Origin: Pseudonocardia sp. HH130629-09 | Lineage (GTDB): Bacteria; Actinomycetota; Actinomycetes; Mycobacteriales; Pseudonocardiaceae | DNA length: 64,000 bases | Assembly (NCBI RefSeq): GCF_001294645.1 | Contig: NZ_CP011868.1 | Coordinates: 5,642,001 to 5,706,000, forward strand | Direction: 5' to 3' | Part shown: positions 36,184-43,874 of the stretch, in pieces | Layout of the letters: every line of letters starts with the position of its first letter | Numbering within the stretch: the first letter of the stretch is position 1 | The notes under the pieces: generated by a model | Database searches by the model: none | What the model was told of the DNA's origin: nothing | The model's input: only the letters and a program-made list of their open reading frames with translations | Position numbers and translations under genes: made by a program

Positions 36184-37316
36184 CGGACGATCCGCTCGAC
36201 GATGGTGGCGTTCGCGGTGCCACCGGCTTCGCACATGGTCTGCAGGCCGTAGCGCCCGCCGGTCTGCTCGAGCACCCCGACCAGGGTCGTGGCCAGCCGG
36301 GCGCCGCTGGCCCCGAGCGGGTGGCCGATGGAGATCGCGCCGCCGTTCACGTTGACCTTCGCGGGATCCGCGCCGGTCTCGGCGAGCCAGGCCAGCACGA
36401 CCGAGGCGAACGCCTCGTTGACCTCGAAGGCGTCGATGTCGTCCAGCGAGAGCCCGGCGCGCGCGAGCACCTTCGCCGTCGCCGGGATGATGCCGGTGAG
36501 CATGTGGACCGGGTCGTCGCCGGTGACGGTCGCGGTGTGGACGCGGGCCCGTGGGGTCCAGCCGTGCGCGGCGGCGATCTCGGAGGTGGTGACGAGCAGC
36601 GCGGCGGCGCCGTCGTTGTACGGGCTGGCGTTGCCGGCTGTGACGGTCCAGTCGATGGCGCCGAAGCGCTCGGTCCACCGCGGGTCGGCGAAAGGGGTGC
36701 GCAGCGCGGCGAGCGCCTCGGCCGTCGTGCCCGGCCGGATCGTCTCGTCGGTCTCCAGCTGACCGACGGTCCCGTCGGGGCCGGTGGTCTTGAGCGGGAC
36801 GACCTCGCGGGCGAACCGCCCGTCGGCCCAGGCCGCGGCGGCCCGCTGGTGGCTGGTCAGGGCGAACTCGTCGAGCTGGCTGCGCGAGAACCCCCACCGG
36901 CGGGCGATGAGCTCGGCACTCACACCCTGAGGGATCAGTCCCGGTGCGTAGCGGGCGGCGACCGACGGCCCGGACACGTCCTGGGCGACTCCGTCGACGC
37001 GGGTCTGGCTGCCGATCGGGATGCGGGACATCGACTCCACCCCGGACGCGATCGCGATGTCGTACGCACCGGCGACGACACCCTGTGCGGCGAACGACAG
37101 GGCCTGCTGGCTCGACCCGCACTGCCGGTCCACGGTGGTGCCCGGCACCGATTCGGGGAACCCCGCGGCGAGCGTGGCGAACCGGGTCGTGTTGCCGCTC
37201 TGCTCGCCCACCTGCCCGACGGCTCCGCCGACGACGTCGTCGATCTCCGCCGGATCGAGCTGTGCGCGATCGACCAGCGCCCGTAGTACGTGTGCATGCA
37301 GCTCCACCGGGTGCAC
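36180..37316 (-). CDS. Thiolase family protein (acetyl-CoA acetyltransferase), N-terminus frameshifted
   Basis: Thiolase that cleaves 3-ketoacyl-CoA with CoA. Seen: nucleophile Cys in VDRQCGSSQQAL, VNEAFASVV (Asn-Glu-Ala-Phe), the GHPLGASGAR active-site His, and the C-terminal CEAGGTANA Cys loop. The native start is ATG 37390 (MRDAVIIETVRTP), but after about 13 codons a 5-base G run at 37352-37356, where the family sequence calls for six, shifts the frame into a stop. The coordinates given use the first downstream start, GTG 37316, losing about 26 residues of the first strand and helix. It may be inactive unless the run is a sequencing error. Confidence 0.85.
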   Translation of the reverse strand: MHPVELHAHVLRALVDRAQLDPAEIDDVVGGAVGQVGEQSGNTTRFATLAAGFPESVPGTTVDRQCGSSQQALSFAAQGVVAGAYDIAIASGVESMSRIPIGSQTRVDGVAQDVSGPSVAARYAPGLIPQGVSAELIARRWGFSRSQLDEFALTSHQRAAAAWADGRFAREVVPLKTTGPDGTVGQLETDETIRPGTTAEALAALRTPFADPRWTERFGAIDWTVTAGNASPYNDGAAALLVTTSEIAAAHGWTPRARVHTATVTGDDPVHMLTGIIPATAKVLARAGLSLDDIDAFEVNEAFASVVLAWLAETGADPAKVNVNGGAISIGHPLGASGARLATTLVGVLEQTGGRYGLQTMCEAGGTANATIVERIVR

Positions 37317-37404
37317 CCCGGCGTAGGCACCGTCGGCCTTGCCCTTGGTCAGGGGGTTCTGACCGTTTCGATGATGACTGCGTCTCTCATGGCTCTCCTC
37401 CGGT

Positions 37405-37433
37405 GGACCGATCGGTCCTGGACCGATCGGTCC
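37405..37433. promoter_or_regulatory. Tandem palindromic operator GGACCGATCGGTCC x2
   Basis: Two copies of the perfect 14-bp palindrome GGACCGATCGGTCC (37405-37418 and 37420-37433) separated by one base, 15-50 bp upstream of the native thiolase ATG at 37390. The size and symmetry are those of a TetR-family operator bound by two dimers. The sequence from 37434 to 37621 contains no gene. Confidence 0.65.
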
Positions 37434-37621
37434 GTATCGTGTCCCGTCGTGCCGGCCGGGTCAAGCGGCGCCTGTGCGGCGGACAGCGAGGTACTGGTGC
37501 CAGCAGCAGCGGGTGGCGGTCGGCGTCGGCGACCTCGGTCGACGGGGGGAGGCGGCGATTGGACCCGTCTGTCCGCCCCTCCATCGCCCGCGTTCGCAGG
37601 GGGCGCGATGGGTGAGGACGC

Positions 37622-37652
37622 TTGACATAGTCGAAACAGGAAAGACTATGTT
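37622..37652 (+). promoter_or_regulatory. Promoter with overlapping inverted repeat before hydrolase operon
   Basis: TTGACA at 37622-37627 is a consensus -35; possible -10 hexamers lie in GACTATGTT at 37644-37652. Exactly over them sits the inverted repeat ACATAGTC (37625-37632) / GACTATGT (37644-37651), 8-bp perfect arms with an 11-bp spacer. A repressor here would block the promoter of the operon starting at 37708. Confidence 0.6.
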
Positions 37653-37707
37653 GAGCGACGAGGGTGGTCGGTCCGGACCACCTCAACCACCGGAACGAGG
37701 TTCGGCG

Positions 37708-38883
37708 ATGACGCAGACCACGTCCGTGACCACGCTCGTCGTGCACGGCTTCCTCGACGACGGCGCGGTGTGGGATCCCGTGCTCGACTCCCGGACGCGC
37801 CGATCGCCCACCGTCGTCGCCGAGCTGGCAGGCATGGCCGGACGTCCTGACGCGGCCGGGCCCTACACACTCGCCCGGCACACGTCCGACGTCGTCGACC
37901 TCGTCGACAGCACGACCGGCGCCCTGGTCCTGGTGGGCCAGAGCCTCGGGGCCCAGATCGTCGAGCTCGTCGCGACGCAGCGGCCGGACCGTGTCGCCGG
38001 GTTGGTCCTCGTCGCACCGGTCCCGCTCGCCGGTACCCGGCTCCCGGCCGACGCCCTGGCGCCGTTCAAGGCCCTCGGCGGCGACGTCGACGCGCAGCGC
38101 GCCGTGCGCAGCCGGCTCTCCGACGCGTTCCCCCCGGCGGAGCTCGACCGGCTCGCCGCGGCCGGGAAGCGGATCACTGCCGAGGCGTGCTCGGCCACAG
38201 TCGACGCGTGGAACGACGGCGACCCTGCGGGCGCGGCACCGTCGGAGGTCACCGCTCCCGTCGTCGTCCTGCGCGGCGGACGGGATCCGTTCATCACCGC
38301 CGAGCTCCTCGACGCCCGCGTCCTGGCGCGGTTCCCGCACGCGTCGACGGCCACCGTGGCCGACGCGGGCCACTCGCCCCACGTCGAGCGCCCCGGGACG
38401 GTGGCGGCCCACCTCGACGAGCTCGTGGACCGCGTCTCCGGCCCGACCCGGGGGAGCGGGGGCGGCAACACCGCCCACGGAGTGTCCGAGCAGGGCTGGA
38501 CGAGGGCTTGCGCGCGGCACAGCGCGACCGCCTTCACCGAGGCGCTCGCACCGGACGTGGTGTTGCGTGCCTCGGTGCTGCGGACACCGGTCGAGGGCCG
38601 CGACGACGTCGCGGCGGTGATGGGTGCGGCGAGCGGCATCTACACGTCCCTGGTGTTCACCCACGAGGCACGCCACGGTGCGCGGACCTACCTCGAGTGG
38701 GACGCCACGCTGCACGACGGGACCGAGGTCAGCGGCGTCACGCGGCTGGTGGCCGACGAGGACGGCCGACACGTCGAGATCGCCATCCACCACCGGCCCC
38801 TCGACGGCGCACTGCGGTTCTCCGACGAGCTCGGCCGGCGCCTCGAGGGCCGCATCGAGCGCGACCGATTCCACCGCGCATGA
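37708..38883 (+). CDS. Alpha/beta hydrolase fused to a SnoaL/NTF2-like domain
   Basis: 391-residue two-domain protein. Residues about 8-250 are an alpha/beta hydrolase with VVHGFLDDGAVW (oxyanion), nucleophile elbow VGQSLGAQ and catalytic His in DAGHSPHVERP. Residues about 265-391 form an NTF2/SnoaL-like barrel (LAPDVVLRASVLRTPVEG, FTHEARHGARTYLEWDAT, DGRHVEIAIHHRPL), a fold used by polyketide cyclases and by small hydratases. The fusion suggests linked hydrolysis and cyclisation or ring opening. ATG 37708 is preferred to ATG 37648, which lies inside the promoter repeat. Its stop overlaps the next start (ATGA). Confidence 0.82.
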   Translation: MTQTTSVTTLVVHGFLDDGAVWDPVLDSRTRRSPTVVAELAGMAGRPDAAGPYTLARHTSDVVDLVDSTTGALVLVGQSLGAQIVELVATQRPDRVAGLVLVAPVPLAGTRLPADALAPFKALGGDVDAQRAVRSRLSDAFPPAELDRLAAAGKRITAEACSATVDAWNDGDPAGAAPSEVTAPVVVLRGGRDPFITAELLDARVLARFPHASTATVADAGHSPHVERPGTVAAHLDELVDRVSGPTRGSGGGNTAHGVSEQGWTRACARHSATAFTEALAPDVVLRASVLRTPVEGRDDVAAVMGAASGIYTSLVFTHEARHGARTYLEWDATLHDGTEVSGVTRLVADEDGRHVEIAIHHRPLDGALRFSDELGRRLEGRIERDRFHRA

Positions 38884-39801
38884 GCACCGGCAACGGGTTC
38901 CGGCGCGAGGACGTCGAGTTCACCGCCGACGACGGCACCGTGCTGCGGGCCTGGCTCCACCTGCCCGACGGACCCGGGCCGCACTCGGCGATCTCGATGG
39001 CCCACGGATACGCCGGCACCCGCCACCACGGCATCGAGCGGTTCGCCGAGGCCTTCGCCGCCGACGGCCACGCCGTCCTGCTGCACGACCACCGCGGCTT
39101 CGGTGCCAGCGGCGGGGTACCCCGCCAGGACGTCGACCCCTGGACCCAGATCGCCGACTGGCGACGGGCCCTGTCCTTCCTCGAGTCCCGCCCCGAGGTC
39201 GACGCCGACCGCCTCGGACTCTGGGGCACCAGCTACGCCGGCGGGCACGCCCTGGTCCTCGGGGCGACCGACCCCCGGCTCCGCGCGGTGGTCGCACAGG
39301 TCCCCACCATCAGCGGGGCCGAGCAGACCCGTCGCCGGGGCCGGCAGGAGGACCTCCCCGCCTTCCACGCCGGCCTGCTCGACGACGAACGCGCCCGTGC
39401 GGCAGGACGGCCGGCGGCGCGCCGCGCGATCGTCTCGACCGACCCCGACACGCCGGCCTCCTACCGCGCCCCCCGACGCCGTGGCGTTCTACCTGCAGGA
39501 CGTGCCCGACGGGGTCTGGGCCAACGAGGTGACGGTCCGTTCCACGCTCGCCGCCACCACCTACGAGCCCGGCGTGTACGTCGACCGGGTCAGCCCGACG
39601 CCCCTGCTGATGGTCGTCGCCACCCACGACACCGTCACCCTCACCGACACGGCCCTGGCGGCCTACGAACGCGCGCGGGAACCCAAGCGTCTGGTGCTGG
39701 TCCCCGGCGGCCACTTCGACCCCTACCTCGCCGGGTTCGACGCCGAGTGCGGCGCCGCCCGCACCTGGCTCGCCGACCATCTCGCTCCCCGGAAGGACTG
39801 A
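38880..39801 (+). pseudogene. Alpha/beta hydrolase (X-Pro peptidase-like), frameshifted
   Basis: Would be a hydrolase of about 306 residues related to the acetyl xylan esterase/X-Pro dipeptidyl-peptidase S15 group. The first frame from ATG 38880 encodes SMAHGYAGTRHHG, LHDHRGFGASGG and the nucleophile LWGTSYAGGHAL. At a run of six C (39469-39474), where five would keep the frame, the homology shifts to another frame and continues to 39801 with VAFYLQDVPDGVWA, the acid in VVATHDT and the catalytic His in PGGHFDPYLAGF. Without the extra base it would be intact. As given, the protein loses its Asp and His and is followed by out-of-frame sequence. Overlaps the upstream stop by 4 nt. Confidence 0.85.
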
Positions 39802-39803
39802 CG

Positions 39804-40592
39804 ATGTCCCACGTGTCCGTCACCACCACCGACGGCGTCGCGACGCTGGTGCTGCACAACCCGCCTCAGAACCGCATCGGCACCACCATGGTCGACGAGC
39901 TCGACGCCGCGCTCACCGAGATCGCCGCCGGCGACGCCCGCGCCGTGGTCCTGCGCGCCGAGGGTCCCGACTTCAGCTTCGGTGGCGACATCGAGCCCTG
40001 GCCCCACTGGGGACGCCGTGAGATGCGCGCGCACTTCGAGCACTTCCTGCAGACGTTCAACCGCTTCGAACGCCTTCCGCTCCCCACGGTCGCCGCGGTG
40101 CAGGGCCTGTGCTTCGGCGGCGGGCTCGAGCTTGCCGTCCGCGCCGACCTGATCGTCGCCGGCCGCACCGCCCGGTTCGGTCACCCGGAACAGTCGATCG
40201 CCATCGTCACCCTGCTCGGCGGGGTCTACCGCATCGCCGAGCGCGCCGGCCGCTCCCGGGCGATGCGCTGGGCGCTGACCTCCGAGCAGGTCCCCGCCGC
40301 GGATATGGAGCGGTACGGCGTCGTCGACCGGGTGGTGGACGACGAGACCCTCCACGACGAGGCCGCCGCGCTCGCCGCCCGGTTCGCCGCCGGTCCCACG
40401 CTCGCCCATGCGGCCCACAAGAGCCTCCTGCGGACCTGGGCCGTGGGCGGCGTCGCCGCGGCCGACGAGGCGATCGTCGACGTCGCGATCCCGCTGTTCG
40501 ACAGCGCCGACACCCGGATGGCGATCCCCACCGCCGTCGAGGCACTGCACGCCGGCCGCCCGCGCCCGGCGATGTCGTTCGAGGGACGCTGA
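39804..40592 (+). CDS. Enoyl-CoA hydratase/isomerase family protein
   Basis: 262-residue crotonase-fold protein. Seen: LVLHNPPQNRIGTTMVDELDAAL and FGGDIEPW, which help form the oxyanion hole and CoA pocket, then VQGLCFGGGLELAVRADLIVA. The first catalytic Glu of hydratases is His in GHPEQSIA or the nearby Glu, so hydration, isomerisation or C-C bond cleavage are all possible. ATG 39804 follows GGAAGGA. It is third in the operon and its stop overlaps the probable CTG start of the next gene. Confidence 0.9.
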   Translation: MSHVSVTTTDGVATLVLHNPPQNRIGTTMVDELDAALTEIAAGDARAVVLRAEGPDFSFGGDIEPWPHWGRREMRAHFEHFLQTFNRFERLPLPTVAAVQGLCFGGGLELAVRADLIVAGRTARFGHPEQSIAIVTLLGGVYRIAERAGRSRAMRWALTSEQVPAADMERYGVVDRVVDDETLHDEAAALAARFAAGPTLAHAAHKSLLRTWAVGGVAAADEAIVDVAIPLFDSADTRMAIPTAVEALHAGRPRPAMSFEGR

Positions 40593-41626
40593 CGACGACC
40601 GATCTCCTGCACATCGACGTCCATGTCAGCCCGTCGATCCCCACCGCGATCACCGACCTGCCGCCCGACCTCGACGTCCGGGTCCGGTCGCCCATCGCCA
40701 CCACGCTCATCGGCAGCGAGCACGAGGCCGTCCTGGTGGACCCGCCGTTGACCGCCGCCCAGGCGGAGTCGGTCGTCGAGCGCGTCCTCGCCTGGCGCCG
40801 GGAACTGACGACGATCTACGTCACCCACGCCCACGGCGACCACTGGTTCGGCAGCGCAGCGCTGCTCGAGCACTTCCCCACCGCCCGCGTCCTCGCGCTG
40901 CCCGAGGTCGCCGCCCGCGCCAGGGCACGGACCCCGGAACAGGTCGCCGCGTTCTGGGAGCCCCGTTTCCCCGGCGGTCAGATGCCCGACAAGCGGGTAC
41001 CCCCGGATCCGATGGAGGGCCGGGTCCTCGTCCTCGGGGGCCACGAGCTGATCGCCGTCCCGCTCGGGCACACCGACACCGACGGCACCAGCGCCCTGCA
41101 CGTGCCCTCCCTCGGCCTGGTCGTCGCCGGCGACGCCGTCTACGACGACGTCCACCTCTACCTCGCCGAGTCCGACGCGACCGGGCGCGCGGCCTGGCGC
41201 GCGGCGCTCCGGACGATCCGCGACCTGGAGCCGCGGACGGTCGTGGCCGGGCACCAACGTCCGGGGAGCACCGGAGACCCGTCCGCGATCGACGCCACGC
41301 TCGCCTACCTCGACGACTTCGAGGACCTGCTCGACACCAGCGGCAGCGCGCTCGAGCTCTACCACGCCATGCGCACCCGGCACCCGGACCGGATCAACCC
41401 CGGCGCGCTCTGGGGCTCCGCCCGCGCCGCATTCCCGACGGAGACCCGAACACGATCATCGACACCGCCGAGCTGGACGCCACCGAGGCCTACAAGCTGC
41501 TCATCGGCAGCATCGTGCCCCGGGCGATCGCGTGGGTCAGCACCGTCTCGACCGACGGCGTCGCCAACCTCGCGCCCATCTCCTTCTTCACCGCCGTCGG
41601 GCGCAGGCCGCCGATGGTGTCGCTGA
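40589..41626 (+). CDS. MBL fold metallo-hydrolase, C-terminus out of frame
   Basis: Metallo-beta-lactamase-fold hydrolase. Metal ligands are visible in VTHAHGDHWFG, in PLGHTDTDGTSAL (His), in VVAGDAVYDD (Asp) and in VVAGHQRPGS (His), as in the SoxH/glyoxalase II-like group. The homologous sequence runs from about 40604 to 41436 and ends GALWGSARAAFP. The final 63 codons of the open frame are antiphase to the flavin reductase gene and are not real protein. No ATG, GTG or TTG exists near the start; CTG 40589, overlapping the preceding stop as CTGA with GAGGGA 4 nt upstream, is the best candidate. Confidence 0.78.
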   Translation: MTTTDLLHIDVHVSPSIPTAITDLPPDLDVRVRSPIATTLIGSEHEAVLVDPPLTAAQAESVVERVLAWRRELTTIYVTHAHGDHWFGSAALLEHFPTARVLALPEVAARARARTPEQVAAFWEPRFPGGQMPDKRVPPDPMEGRVLVLGGHELIAVPLGHTDTDGTSALHVPSLGLVVAGDAVYDDVHLYLAESDATGRAAWRAALRTIRDLEPRTVVAGHQRPGSTGDPSAIDATLAYLDDFEDLLDTSGSALELYHAMRTRHPDRINPGALWGSARAAFPTETRTRSSTPPSWTPPRPTSCSSAASCPGRSRGSAPSRPTASPTSRPSPSSPPSGAGRRWCR

Positions 41627-42165
41627 CCATGCAGCCCCGCAGCACCGGTGAGCTCAAGGACACCCTCCCCAACATCCGCGACACCAGCGAGTTCGTCACC
41701 AATCTGGTCTCCCTGCCCCAGGCCCACCAGATGCACCGCACCGCCCACGAATTCGCCCCAGAGGTGGACGAGTTCGAGGCCGTCGGACTCGCCAAGGCAC
41801 CGTCGGAGGTCGTGGCGGCCCCCCGGGGCCGCGACGCCCCCATCCACTTCGAATGTCGCGTCGACCGGATCATCCCGGTCGGCGACCTCGACGACCACGT
41901 CGTGTGGGGTGTCGTGGAACGGGTGCACCTGCGTGACGACCTGTACCTCGACCGCGGCCGGGTCGACACCGCGGCGCTGGCGCCCGTGGGCCGCCTCGCC
42001 GCCGAGTACACGCTGGTCGAGAACGTCTTCACCACGCCGCTCGACGACGCCGTGCTCCGCGGCCGCGGCGGGCGGATGCGCCGGCTCGACGAGCACGACA
42101 CCACCTTCAGCCCGATCGAGAACGACGCCTGGTCGCCGTCGGGCTCGGTGCACACCGAGGGCTGA
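41431..42165 (+). CDS. Flavin reductase-like domain protein (start unclear)
   Basis: About 240-residue FMN-binding split-barrel protein of the flavin reductase/DIM6-NTAB group. Seen: VPRAIAWVSTVSTDGVANL, APISFFTAVG and PPMVSLTM for the flavin site, then IHFECRVDRIIPVGD and a C-terminal PVGRLAAEYTLVEN. The homologous frame begins IPDGDPNTIIDT at 41431 but has no usual start codon; the codon there is ATT. It would be in frame with the upstream MBL gene if the C3 run at 41434-41436 had one more C, so either a frameshift separates a fused pair or the start was lost. It could supply reduced flavin to a monooxygenase. Confidence 0.75.
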   Translation: MPDGDPNTIIDTAELDATEAYKLLIGSIVPRAIAWVSTVSTDGVANLAPISFFTAVGRRPPMVSLTMQPRSTGELKDTLPNIRDTSEFVTNLVSLPQAHQMHRTAHEFAPEVDEFEAVGLAKAPSEVVAAPRGRDAPIHFECRVDRIIPVGDLDDHVVWGVVERVHLRDDLYLDRGRVDTAALAPVGRLAAEYTLVENVFTTPLDDAVLRGRGGRMRRLDEHDTTFSPIENDAWSPSGSVHTEG

Positions 42166-42225
42166 CGGCCACCGGGAGCCGGTGGCCCGGATGCCGCGCG
42201 GGTGCCGACGGCCGGGGGCGTGCCG

Positions 42226-42840
42226 TCAGCCGTGCTCGGCGTCGGCCGCCTCCAGCGCCGCGCGCCGCCGTGCCCTGGAGGCGCGCAGGTTCACCGCGTT
42301 CCCACAGACCCGCACGTCGTGCCAGGCGCCGCTGTTGTTGCGGGACCGGTCGTAGAACGCGACCGCACACCGTTCGTTGCGGCAGGTCTTGAGCCGGCGC
42401 CAGCTGTCGGCGCGCTGGGCTTCGAGCACCTCGATGAGGAACTGGCCCACCACGGTGCGCCACCCCTGCCCACGCGGGCGCAGGACCACCGAGCCGTCGG
42501 CGGCCAGCACCAGGCCGACCGACGCGCTGCGCAGGTACTCGTCCTCGGCCGCGCCCTGACCCCGATCCGGTGCGGAGACCACGGCCCGCAGGTCGGCGCG
42601 CAGTGCCTGCAGCTCCTCCAGGCCCCGGTCGTCGAGCACCGCCGACGGCAGGGACCGGTCGGTGGTCGCGGTCCAGTCCGACAGTGCCGAGTCGAGCCAG
42701 GTCCGCGCGCTGTCGAGCTCCCCGAGCAGATCCGGCTGGCGAGGGCGACCTGCCGGGATGGTGTTCAGCAGGTCCTGTACCAGGGCCAGGCCGCCGTCGG
42801 CGACGGCGGTGTCGTAACGCGACGTGGCGGTCCAGGGCAT
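42226..42840 (-). CDS. CGNR zinc finger / ABATE domain transcriptional regulator
   Basis: 204-residue protein with an N-terminal ABATE domain (about 1-130, ligand-binding in stress-related regulators) and a C-terminal CGNR zinc finger with CRNERCAVAFYDRS and the signature VCGNAVNLRASRAR. Proteins of this type are putative DNA-binding regulators. It is divergent from the sulfurtransferase operon, whose upstream region carries repeated TTACGT motifs, so it is a good candidate for its regulator. ATG 42840. Confidence 0.88.
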   Translation of the reverse strand: MPWTATSRYDTAVADGGLALVQDLLNTIPAGRPRQPDLLGELDSARTWLDSALSDWTATTDRSLPSAVLDDRGLEELQALRADLRAVVSAPDRGQGAAEDEYLRSASVGLVLAADGSVVLRPRGQGWRTVVGQFLIEVLEAQRADSWRRLKTCRNERCAVAFYDRSRNNSGAWHDVRVCGNAVNLRASRARRRAALEAADAEHG

Positions 42841-42938
42841 GGCACGAGTCTAGCGCAGCTCACCCACTACGACGTAGGCGAGTAGGGAATGTATGCGTCG
42901 TATACCTCGCATCCAAGCGGAGAATCCGCTGCCATGGG

Positions 42939-42986
42939 CTTACGTCCGCCTCACTGTAGACGTAAGCTACAGCTGTGTGTTTACGT
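42939..42986. promoter_or_regulatory. Repeated TTACGT/ACGTAA sites in divergent promoter region
   Basis: CTTACGT (42939-42945) forms a 7-bp inverted repeat with ACGTAAG (42960-42966). A third copy TTACGT is at 42981-42986, and CTGTAG/CTACAG (42954-42959, 42967-42972) frame the middle one. The cluster lies 22-69 bp before the sulfurtransferase start. Confidence 0.5.
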
Positions 42987-43007
42987 CGATACGAGTGGAG
43001 CTGAGCC

Positions 43008-43874
43008 ATGAGCCGCCAGGACGCCCTGATCACCGCCGACTGGGCGGAGGAGAACCTCGGCACACCTGGTGTGGTGTTCGTCGAGGTCGACGAGGACACC
43101 ACCGCCTACGACGGCGGGCACATCCCCGGTGCCGTCCGGATCGACTGGAGGACCGAGCTGCAGGACCAGGTCCGTCGCGACGTCGTCGACCGGGCCGGCT
43201 TCGAGGCGCTGCTCTCGACCAAGGGAATCGCGAACGACGACACGGTGGTGCTCTACGGCGGCAACAACAACTGGTTCGCCGCCTACGCCTACTGGTACTT
43301 CACGCTCTACGGCCACCCGGCGGTGAGACTGCTCGACGGTGGCCGCAAGAAGTGGGAGCTCGACGGCCGCAGGCTCGACACCGCCGTGCCGGCGCGCCCG
43401 CGGACGACCTACACCGCGCGTGAGCGAGACCGCTCGATCCGAGCCTTCCGCGACGAGGTCGTCGACGCGATCGGAACGGCGTCGCTGATCGACATCCGTT
43501 CGCCCGAGGAGTACGCGGGTCGGCTCTTGGCCCCCGCGCACCTCCCCCAGGAGCAGGCCCAACGTGGCGGGCACATCCCGGGGGCGGTGAACATCCCGTG
43601 GAGCCGCGCGGTCGCCGAGGACGGCACGTTCAGGTCCGACGACGACTTGCGGGCGCTCTACGGGGGTGCGGGCGTCGACCGCGACACCAGGGTCATCACC
43701 TACTGCCGCATCGGCGAGCGCTCCTCGCACACCTGGTTCGCCCTGCACGAGCTCCTCGACCACCCCGAGGTGAAGAACTACGACGGGTCCTGGACCGAGT
43801 ACGGCTCGCTCGTCGGGGTGCCCGTCCAGACCGGCGACGAGCGGGGCTCCGCCGTCGCTCCGTCCCGGGCGTGA
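43008..43874 (+). CDS. Thiosulfate/3-mercaptopyruvate sulfurtransferase (rhodanese)
   Basis: 288-residue tandem-rhodanese protein. The inactive N-terminal rhodanese domain (about 10-130) has LYGGNNNWFA where the Cys loop would be. The C-terminal domain carries the active-site loop ITYCRIGERSSHTWF, and CRIGERS-type loops are typical of actinobacterial thiosulfate sulfurtransferases such as CysA2/SseA. It transfers sulfane sulfur to cyanide or thiol acceptors. ATG 43008. Its stop overlaps the GTG start of the next gene, an unusual partnership. Confidence 0.92.
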   Translation: MSRQDALITADWAEENLGTPGVVFVEVDEDTTAYDGGHIPGAVRIDWRTELQDQVRRDVVDRAGFEALLSTKGIANDDTVVLYGGNNNWFAAYAYWYFTLYGHPAVRLLDGGRKKWELDGRRLDTAVPARPRTTYTARERDRSIRAFRDEVVDAIGTASLIDIRSPEEYAGRLLAPAHLPQEQAQRGGHIPGAVNIPWSRAVAEDGTFRSDDDLRALYGGAGVDRDTRVITYCRIGERSSHTWFALHELLDHPEVKNYDGSWTEYGSLVGVPVQTGDERGSAVAPSRA

